Of a stretch of 64,000 bases of DNA, positions 43,750 through 49,774 are shown one piece after another. The stretch covers positions 62,001-126,000 of the forward strand of contig NZ_JAUQSY010000001.1 in the NCBI RefSeq assembly GCF_030580865.1, written 5' to 3'. The notes beneath the pieces were generated by a model. The model was not told the DNA's origin, made no database searches, and saw only the letters and a program-made list of their open reading frames with translations. The DNA is from Hymenobacter aranciens. Lineage in GTDB: Bacteria > Bacteroidota > Bacteroidia > Cytophagales > Hymenobacteraceae. Numbering within the stretch: the first letter of the stretch is position 1; each line of letters starts with the position of its first letter. The position numbers were made by a program, and so were the translations under genes.

Positions 43750-44674
43750 GCTGGGCGACCCGGACCGGGAAGCATTGGCGCTGCAGACGCTGGCCGAAAT
43801 TATGCACGCGCAGGGGCAGGTTGCGGCCTTCGACACGCTCACCCGCTACCTGGCCATCCACGACACCATCCTGTCGCACGAGCGCGTGGAGGCCGTCGTG
43901 GCCGCCCAGGCCCGCTACGACCTGGCCGGCGAGAAGGCCCGCCGCCAGCTGGCGCAGCAGCGCGGCGAGCTGGACCGCCTGCGCTACCGCCAGTACCTGG
44001 CCGGGGGCGCGGGCCTCGGCCTGCTGGCCCTGGTGCTGACCGGGGCCGGCGTGTGGCGCTACCGCCGGCAGCGCGAGCAGGCCCTGCGGGCCGAGCTGGC
44101 CGCCGAGCTGCACGACGAGCTGGGCAGCATGCTCACCCGCGTCACGCTACGGGCCGAGCTGCTCGAAGCCCGCCACAGCAGCCCGCAGCTGCTGGCCCTG
44201 GTGCAGGAAAGCCGCACGGCCGCCGCCACCGTGCGCGACATCATCTGGAGCGTCGATACCACCGCCGACACCGTCGAGGCGCTGCTCGACCGCCTGCGGG
44301 CCACCGTGGAAGTCATCCGCCGCGATACCGAGCAGGAGCTGCAGCTGCAGCTGGCGCTGCCCGATTCGTTGCTAGCCGCCCGCCTGCGTGCCACCGTGCG
44401 CCAGCAGGTCTACCTGATTGGCCGAGAGGGCCTCACCAATGCGCTGCGGCACGGCCGGCGCCACGGCCTGCTGGCCATCAGCCTGCAGCTTGATGCTAAA
44501 GAGCTGCTACTACGCATCGAAAACGAAACCCGCACCGAGGTAGCCGGCCCCAACGGCCAGGGCCTGCGGAGTATGCAAACGCGGGCCGCCGCCGTGGGCG
44601 GCACGCTGCAGGCGGGCCCGCAGCCCGAGGGCCGCTGGCAGGTGCTGCTGCGCGTGCCCAAGCCGTTGGCGTGA
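43676..44674 (+). CDS. Sensor histidine kinase, C-terminal part of the frameshifted gene
   Basis: The first 70 residues finish the TPR domain (MARKLGDPDREALALQTLAEIMHAQG). A coiled coil, one TM helix (about 108-126, GGAGLGLLALVLTGAGVW) and a HisKA_3-type dimerisation helix with ELHDELGSMLTR (phospho-His) follow, then the ATPase domain with the N-box REGLTNALRHG. The usual DxGxG box is weak (RIENETRTEVAGPNGQGLRSMQ), yet the G2 part GLRSMQTRAAAVGG is intact. It belongs to the NarL-partner kinase class. The ATG at 43676 overlaps the upstream part by 74 bp, so re-initiation could make a kinase without the sensor. The regulator gene faces it at 44725. Confidence 0.8.
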   Translation: MIYRNTHRLPLARQHALVSLQMARKLGDPDREALALQTLAEIMHAQGQVAAFDTLTRYLAIHDTILSHERVEAVVAAQARYDLAGEKARRQLAQQRGELDRLRYRQYLAGGAGLGLLALVLTGAGVWRYRRQREQALRAELAAELHDELGSMLTRVTLRAELLEARHSSPQLLALVQESRTAAATVRDIIWSVDTTADTVEALLDRLRATVEVIRRDTEQELQLQLALPDSLLAARLRATVRQQVYLIGREGLTNALRHGRRHGLLAISLQLDAKELLLRIENETRTEVAGPNGQGLRSMQTRAAAVGGTLQAGPQPEGRWQVLLRVPKPLA

Positions 44675-44676
44675 GC

Positions 44677-44723
44677 ATAATAGAACGTCATGCAGAGCGT
44701 AGCGAAGCATGACGTTCTATTAT
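44677..44723. terminator. Palindromic repeat of the CGTCATGC family acting between convergent genes
   Basis: Perfect 17-bp arms (ATAATAGAACGTCATGC and complement) around a 13-nt loop AGAGCGTAGCGAA. It lies exactly between the ends of the kinase gene (44674) and the regulator gene (44725) and can stop transcription from both sides. Confidence 0.75.
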
Positions 44724-44724
44724 A

Positions 44725-45411
44725 CTACATCTTCCCCTGCGCGTAGCGGCTCAGCAGTTCGGCGCGGCTGTTTACCTGCAGCTTCTTGTAAATGCGGCGC
44801 ACGTGGATGTGCACCGTGGCGTAGGCAATGTCGAGCCGGGCGGCCACTTGTTTTTCGCTCAGGCCATCAACCAGACCCTGCAGCACCTGGCGCTCCCGCT
44901 CGCTCAGCAAATCGGGCTGCTGAGCGAGGGAGGGAGTGAAGTACGCCAGCACCTTGCCCGCGATAGCCGGACTGATGGCAATACCGCCGCGGGCCACTTC
45001 GAGCAGCGCTTGGCGGTAGGCGGGCAGGGGCGTGGCGCTTTTCACCACGTAGCCTGCCGCCCCGGCGCGCAGGGCCTGAAACACGGTGTCGGCGTTGTCG
45101 TGCATGGTTTGCACCAGCACTTTGGTATCGGGCAGGCGCTCCTGCAGGCGGGGCAGGGCGGCCAGGCCGCTTTGGCCGGGGAGGCTAAGGTCGAGCAGCA
45201 GCAGCTGCGGGGGCAGGCCCAGTTCCAGCTCGCGCCACAGCTCCTCCACCGAGCCCACGGCCATGGCAAAGCTGAACTCCTCGCAGTCAAATAGGTAGTC
45301 GCACAACAGCGAACGCACGGTCAGGTCGTCTTCAACGATGGCCAATCGTAGCGGAAACGTCACGGGAGGAGGGGCGTCGGCCCCGAGCAGCGGAGGAGTG
45401 ACAGCAGACAT
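44725..45411 (-). CDS. NarL/FixJ-type response regulator
   Basis: 228 residues from the ATG at 45411. The receiver domain (about 20-140) has LAIVEDD, phospho-acceptor Asp in LLLLDLSLPGQSG and the lysine in AAGYVVKSATPL. The C-terminal LuxR HTH (about 160-225) has LSERERQVLQGLVDGLSEKQVAARLDIAYATVHIHVRRIYKKLQV. It is the evident partner of the kinase encoded convergently. The extra N-terminal 19 residues (MSAVTPPLLGADAPPPVTF) are non-conserved. Upstream lie a possible -7 element (45434-45441, minus strand) and an 18-bp palindrome-like site (45474-45491), which suggests control by a NarL-type dimer, perhaps itself. Confidence 0.9.
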   Translation of the reverse strand: MSAVTPPLLGADAPPPVTFPLRLAIVEDDLTVRSLLCDYLFDCEEFSFAMAVGSVEELWRELELGLPPQLLLLDLSLPGQSGLAALPRLQERLPDTKVLVQTMHDNADTVFQALRAGAAGYVVKSATPLPAYRQALLEVARGGIAISPAIAGKVLAYFTPSLAQQPDLLSERERQVLQGLVDGLSEKQVAARLDIAYATVHIHVRRIYKKLQVNSRAELLSRYAQGKM

Positions 45412-45433
45412 GGGGAGGTAATGAATGAGGATG

Positions 45434-45441
45434 CAAAGGTG
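45434..45441 (-). promoter_or_regulatory. -7 promoter element of the response-regulator gene
   Basis: On the minus strand this reads CACCTTTG, one mismatch to TAnnTTTG, about 22 bp before the ATG at 45411. Confidence 0.4.
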
Positions 45442-45473
45442 CCCCCGCCATCTCATAAACCCATTATCAACCC

Positions 45474-45491
45474 TGTAGCCTAAACAGGGTA
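45474..45491. promoter_or_regulatory. 18-bp near-palindromic operator candidate, copy 2
   Basis: On the minus strand, TACCCTGTTTAGGCTACA, identical to 38859-38876. The distance to the -7 element of the regulator gene is 32 bp, against 31 bp in giant gene 3. Confidence 0.5.
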
Positions 45492-45510
45492 GGGCAGGCA
45501 GAAATATGTT

Positions 45511-45660
45511 GATGATACCGATGGCGCGGGCCTCTGGCCCGTGCCTACTACCTGCGGGCCTCTGGCCCGCCCGCTAGCACGACTCATGCACGTATCGTTC
45601 TGCCATCGCGGGCCAGAGGCCCGCAGGTAATCGGCACGGGGCTGGAGCCCCGCGCCATCA
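45511..45660. repeat. Nested double palindrome (GCGGGCCTCTGGCCCG type)
   Basis: The outer arms (about 45519-45544, GATGGCGCGGGCCTCTGG..., and 45633-45660) enclose inner arms (TACCTGCGGGCCTCTGGCCC at about 45549-45568 and its complement at about 45610-45629). The nested plan matches that at 18227-18390, but the sequence is different. Confidence 0.75.
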
Positions 45661-45666
45661 GCACAT

Positions 45667-45780
45667 CTACTTAAAAAACACAAACAGCAGCCCCAGCACC
45701 ACGATGAACACGAGGTACATCAGCCCATCGGTGCCAATGTACTGACGGTATTGCTGGTAAAACTCGCGAAGCTTGCGCAT
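45667..45780 (-). CDS. 37-aa single-helix membrane protein
   Basis: A short gene too small for most gene finders. It begins MRKLREFYQQYRQYIGTDGL and continues with one strongly hydrophobic helix (MYLVFIVVLGLLFVFF) and a final lysine, stop TAG. The amphipathic, basic N-terminal part and the lone TM helix resemble accessory subunits or small regulatory membrane peptides. It is divergent from recJ, sharing a 97-bp promoter region, and ends next to the nested palindrome. The codon choice and sensible protein make it likely real, but no family is recognised. Confidence 0.6.
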   Translation of the reverse strand: MRKLREFYQQYRQYIGTDGLMYLVFIVVLGLLFVFFK

Positions 45781-45847
45781 GAGCGGGAAAGATGGCCGGA
45801 TGGTAACCCAAAGGTAAACTCCGGGCCGCCGCCCGGGGTTTAATCCG

Positions 45848-45855
45848 TACTTTTG
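45848..45855 (+). promoter_or_regulatory. -7 promoter element of recJ
   Basis: TACTTTTG, an exact TAnnTTTG match, 22 bp before the recJ ATG. No TTTG is present at the -33 distance. Confidence 0.5.
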
Positions 45856-45877
45856 AAGCTATTTCGACATCATCCGT

Positions 45878-47617
45878 ATGCCCTTATCCACAGCCAAGCG
45901 CTGGAATTACTTACCGTCTGCCAACCCTGCCCAGCTGCACGACCTCCTCGAGGCCCTGCCCATGAGCCCGGAAGTGGCCGAGCTGCTCGTGCAGCGCGGC
46001 GTTGATACCCCCGCCGCCGCCGCCGAATTTTTTCAGCCCGACCTCCAGCGCCTGCCCGACCCCCTGCTGATGCGCGACATGGACCGCGCCGTGACGCGCC
46101 TCGCCCAGGCCCTCGCCGACGGCGAGAAAGTGCTGGTGCTCGGCGACTACGACGTCGACGGCATCACCTCCGTGGCCATGGTGATGAGCTACCTCACGCC
46201 GCTCTTCGGCGTAGAGCGCCTGCGCGACTACATCCCCGACCGCTACACCGAGGGTTACGGCATCTCGCTGAAGGCAATTGACTTCGCCGCCGACAACAGC
46301 TTCGCCCTCATCGTGGCGCTCGACTGCGGCGTAAAGGCCCTCGAGCAGGTGGCCTACGCCGCCAGCCGCGGCGTCGACTTCATCATCTGCGACCACCACC
46401 TGCCCGGCGACGAGCTGCCCGCCGCCGTGGCCGTGCTCGACCCCAAGCGCCAGGACTGCGAGTATCCCTACAAGGAGCTCAGCGGCTGCGGCGTGGGCTT
46501 CAAGCTGATGCAGGCGCTGGGCCAGCGCCTGGGCCTGCCAGCCGCGCGCCTCTACGCCCTGCTCGACCTCGTGACGGTGAGCATCGCGGCCGACATCGTG
46601 CCCATCACCGGCGAAAACCGGGTGCTGGCCGCCTACGGCCTGCGCCGCTTCAACGAGGAGGCCGACCAACTGCGCCCCGGCCTGGCCGCCCTGCGCGAGC
46701 TGGCCACGTTGCGCGAAGGACCGCTGGGCATCAGCAGCCTCATCTTCGGCTTTGCGCCGCGCATCAACGCCGCCGGGCGCATGGGCGACGCCCGCCGCGC
46801 CGTGGCCATGCTGCTGGCTCCCGACCAGCAGGAGGCCCGCTACACCGCCGAAGTGGTGGACCAGATGAACCGCGAGCGCCGCGGCTCCGACCAGCACACC
46901 ACCCAGGAGGCGCTCGACCTCATCGCCGCCAGCCCCACCCTGCGCGATGCCGCCGCCACCGTGCTCTACAAGGCCGACTGGCACCAGGGCGTGCTCGGCA
47001 TCGTGGCCTCCCGCTGCCTCGACCAGTACTACCGCCCCACCGTCATCCTGACCATGCGCGACGGCAAGGCCACCGGCTCGGCCCGCTCGGTGGCGGGCTT
47101 CGATATACACACGGCCCTCGAAACCTGTGCCCCGCTGCTGGAGCAGTTCGGTGGCCACCGCGCCGCCGCCGGCCTGACGCTGAAGGTGGAAAACGTGCCC
47201 GCCTTCCAGCAGCGCTTCGAGGAAGTGGTGGCCGCCACCCTCACCACCGAGCAGCTGGTGCGCCCCGTCGATATAGCCCTCACGCTGCCGCTCAGCCACA
47301 TCACCGAGCAGTTCTACACCGAGCTGCACCGCATGGAGCCCTTCGGCCCCGGCAACCCCAACCCGGTATTTGCCTCGCAGCGGGTGCTGGCCGTGCCCGG
47401 CAGCGCCCGCGTAGTGGGCCAGAACCATTTGAAGCTGCGCATCATCCCCGCCGACGAGACGGGGCCGGTGCTGGACGCCATTGGCTTCGGCCTGGCCGAC
47501 TACCTGCCGCAGATTAACGAAGGCCAGCCGTTTGACGTGTGCTACACGGTAGAGATGAACGAGTACCGGGGCATCCGCACCGTGCAGCTGCGGCTGCTGG
47601 ATGTGAAGTGGGAGTAG
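45878..47617 (+). CDS. recJ: Single-stranded-DNA-specific exonuclease RecJ
   Basis: A 5'-to-3' exonuclease for single-stranded DNA, used in recombination and mismatch repair. DHH-family metal motifs: LGDYDVDGITSVAM near residue 88, ALDCGVKA near 149, FIICDHHLPGDELP near 167. DHHA1 follows with GGHRAAAGLTL near residue 427, and a C-terminal OB-like domain ends the 579-residue chain. The length is standard. An exact DnaA-box-like TTATCCACA at 45884 lies in the start of the gene and is probably chance. The downstream kinase gene starts 57 bp after its stop. Confidence 0.96.
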   Translation: MPLSTAKRWNYLPSANPAQLHDLLEALPMSPEVAELLVQRGVDTPAAAAEFFQPDLQRLPDPLLMRDMDRAVTRLAQALADGEKVLVLGDYDVDGITSVAMVMSYLTPLFGVERLRDYIPDRYTEGYGISLKAIDFAADNSFALIVALDCGVKALEQVAYAASRGVDFIICDHHLPGDELPAAVAVLDPKRQDCEYPYKELSGCGVGFKLMQALGQRLGLPAARLYALLDLVTVSIAADIVPITGENRVLAAYGLRRFNEEADQLRPGLAALRELATLREGPLGISSLIFGFAPRINAAGRMGDARRAVAMLLAPDQQEARYTAEVVDQMNRERRGSDQHTTQEALDLIAASPTLRDAAATVLYKADWHQGVLGIVASRCLDQYYRPTVILTMRDGKATGSARSVAGFDIHTALETCAPLLEQFGGHRAAAGLTLKVENVPAFQQRFEEVVAATLTTEQLVRPVDIALTLPLSHITEQFYTELHRMEPFGPGNPNPVFASQRVLAVPGSARVVGQNHLKLRIIPADETGPVLDAIGFGLADYLPQINEGQPFDVCYTVEMNEYRGIRTVQLRLLDVKWE

Positions 47618-47661
47618 GGTAGGAGGGCGGCCGGGCGGGCAACCATGCCGCAGTCGGGCCG

Positions 47662-47669
47662 TTACTTTG
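47662..47669 (+). promoter_or_regulatory. -7 promoter element of the second TPR kinase
   Basis: TTACTTTG, one mismatch to TAnnTTTG, ending only 5 bp before the ATG at 47675. The transcript would be nearly leaderless, which also argues against the longer start at 47645. Confidence 0.45.
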
Positions 47670-47674
47670 CACCT

Positions 47675-49705
47675 ATGACTGCCTGGAAGCTTTGGGTAAA
47701 CAGCCTCGCGCTGCTGCTGCTGGCGGCGGGCGCCCGGGGACAGTCGGCGCCCCGCCCCCCGGTGCCCGACAGCCTGCGGAGTGTGCTGGCCGCTGCCCCG
47801 CCCGGCAGCGCGGCCCGCGCCGCCGCCCTGCTGCGCGTCGGCCGGGCCTACCTGCAGCCCTTCGACTCGGCCGGCGTGGTGAGCTACAGCGTGGCCGCCG
47901 AGCAGGCCGCCTACCAGGCGAAGGAGCCGGTGCTGGCCGGCCTGGCCCTTGACCTGCGGGGCGACTTCTACCGCGAGGCCGGGCAGCCAGCCCTTGCCCG
48001 GCCCCTGCTGGAGCGGGCCGGCCCGCTGCTGGCCACGGCCACGGCCGCCGAGCAGGCCGCGCAGCGCTACCACCTCGGCATGGCCCTCGGCGACCTGCGC
48101 CAGCCCGGCCCGGCGCTGGTGCTCTACCGCGAAGCCGCCCGCCTGGGCGCCGCCGACCGCCAGCTGCAGGCCAACGTGCTGAACTCGACCGGCCTCATCT
48201 ACTATCGGCAAAACCGCCACGACTCGGCCGTGGCCAATTTCTTCCGGGCCCTGCGCCTCACGCCCGGCCTGCGCAGCACCGGCCCCGAGTCGGCCACGCT
48301 CGGCAACCTGGGCTTGGTGTATGTGAAGCAGCGGCGCTGGGCCGAGGCCGCGCAGTACTTCCGCCGCGGCAAGGCCCTGGAAGCCGCGGCCGGCGATACG
48401 ATGTCGCTGGCTTCGTCGTGGCAGTACCTGGCTCAGGTGCAGATGGCCCGCGACAGCCTGCGGGCCGCCCTCACCAGCCTGCGCATCTCCGAGCGCCTGT
48501 CCCAGCGCAGCCACCTGGCCCACTACCTGCCCGAGGCCTGGCGCCTGCTGGGCCAGGTGCACCAGCGCCTGCGCCAGCCCGACTCGGCCCGTTACTACCT
48601 GCTGCGGGCCGTGGCAGCCCAGCGCCACCACGGCGCCGCCAACTACTTAGCCGGCAGTTTGGTGACGCTGGCTGAGTTCTACGTGCAGCAGCAGCAGTGG
48701 GCCGCCGCCGACGAGGCTGCCCAACAGGCCACTACCGCCGCCAGCACCAGCCTGAGCGTGCAGGCCCGGGCCTGGGGCGTGCGCCGGCAGCTGGCCCTGC
48801 AGCGCCATGACTACCCCGCCGCCTACGCCGCCCTCGCCCGCCAGCAAACCCTGCGGGATTCCCTACGCACCCTCGACAACCAGCAGCTGACCGAGCTGCT
48901 GCGCACTTCCTTCGAGACGGACCAGGCCGAGGCCGCCGTGCTGCGCCTGCAGCGCGAGCGCGAGGTGCTGCAGTTGCGGCGGCAGCAGCTCACGCTGGCC
49001 ATTGTGCTGGGGGCGGTGGTGGTGCTGGCGGGCGCGGGACTGCTCATCGGGGCCTACCGCCGTCGCCAGTTGCGCCGCGAACTAGCCCTGCGTAACCGCC
49101 TCTCGGCCGACCTGCACGACGAGGTGGGTGGGCTGCTCACGCAGATATCGATGCAGGCCAACCTGCTCAGTGCCGGCCTCTACGCCCCGGCCGAGCAGCA
49201 AACCCAGCTGCAGGAAGTGGCCGCCACCAGCCGCGCCGCCGCCGCCCAGCTGCAGGACGTGGTATGGGGCTACGACGCCCACAACGACGCCGGCCACAGC
49301 CTGCCCGACCGCATGCGCGACTACGCCCACGAGCTGCTGGGCGAGGGCGAGCTGTCCGTGACCCTCACTGCCGACCCCGCCCTGGCTGCCCGCACCCTGC
49401 CCATGGAGATGCGCCGCACGCTTTACCTCATCTACAAGGAAGCCCTGCACAACATTGCTAAGCACGCCCGCGCTGCCCGGCACGTAGCCGTGGCGCTGGC
49501 CTTCGACGGCCCCGCGCTGCAGCTGACCGTGGCCGACGACGGCCCCGCCCCGGCCCAGCCACCCCGCGCCAGCGGCCACGGCCTGCGCAACATGCAAAGC
49601 CGTGCCGAAGCCGTAGGCGGCAGCTTCGCGGCCGGCTACGGCGCGGTGCCCGGCCAGCCCGGCTGGGGGGTGCGGGTGCGCGTGCCAGCCCCGGCGGCCG
49701 GGTAG
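47675..49705 (+). CDS. TPR sensor histidine kinase (NarL-partner type)
   Basis: 676 residues. Signal peptide (MTAWKLWVNSLALLLLAAGA, cleavage near RGQS), a periplasmic TPR domain at about 40-400 (VLAGLALDLRGDFYREAGQPALARPL, NVLNSTGLIYYRQNRHDSAVANFFRALRL), a coiled coil, one TM helix (about 440-462, LTLAIVLGAVVVLAGAGLLI), a HisKA_3-type helix with DLHDEVGGLLTQ and an ATPase domain with EALHNIAKHA, VADDGPAPA and GLRNMQSRAEAVGG. Unlike the frameshifted kinase at 43-44.7 kb it looks intact. It is followed by the fibre-like protein and the regulator on the same strand, so the three form a sensing-output cassette. Confidence 0.9.
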   Translation: MTAWKLWVNSLALLLLAAGARGQSAPRPPVPDSLRSVLAAAPPGSAARAAALLRVGRAYLQPFDSAGVVSYSVAAEQAAYQAKEPVLAGLALDLRGDFYREAGQPALARPLLERAGPLLATATAAEQAAQRYHLGMALGDLRQPGPALVLYREAARLGAADRQLQANVLNSTGLIYYRQNRHDSAVANFFRALRLTPGLRSTGPESATLGNLGLVYVKQRRWAEAAQYFRRGKALEAAAGDTMSLASSWQYLAQVQMARDSLRAALTSLRISERLSQRSHLAHYLPEAWRLLGQVHQRLRQPDSARYYLLRAVAAQRHHGAANYLAGSLVTLAEFYVQQQQWAAADEAAQQATTAASTSLSVQARAWGVRRQLALQRHDYPAAYAALARQQTLRDSLRTLDNQQLTELLRTSFETDQAEAAVLRLQREREVLQLRRQQLTLAIVLGAVVVLAGAGLLIGAYRRRQLRRELALRNRLSADLHDEVGGLLTQISMQANLLSAGLYAPAEQQTQLQEVAATSRAAAAQLQDVVWGYDAHNDAGHSLPDRMRDYAHELLGEGELSVTLTADPALAARTLPMEMRRTLYLIYKEALHNIAKHARAARHVAVALAFDGPALQLTVADDGPAPAQPPRASGHGLRNMQSRAEAVGGSFAAGYGAVPGQPGWGVRVRVPAPAAG

Positions 49706-49721
49706 GTAGTGCCCGCGCCGT

Positions 49722-49739
49722 AGTACATCAAGATGTACT
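49722..49739. promoter_or_regulatory. Perfect 8-2-8 palindrome upstream of the fibre gene
   Basis: AGTACATC-AA-GATGTACT has two perfect inverted 8-bp half-sites separated by 2 bp. It ends 22 bp before a possible -7 element (GTGCTTTG at 49762) and 35 bp before the ATG. The spacing suits a dimeric NarL-type regulator such as the one encoded at 52206. Confidence 0.5.
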
Positions 49740-49774
49740 TACGCCGCGTGAGGCCAGGGTCGTGCTTTGTAAGT

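Noticed and set aside
45884..45892. Exact DnaA box TTATCCACA at the start of recJ
   Set aside because: A single 9-mer in 64 kb is expected by chance, it lies within coding sequence, and no cluster or AT-rich unwinding element is present.
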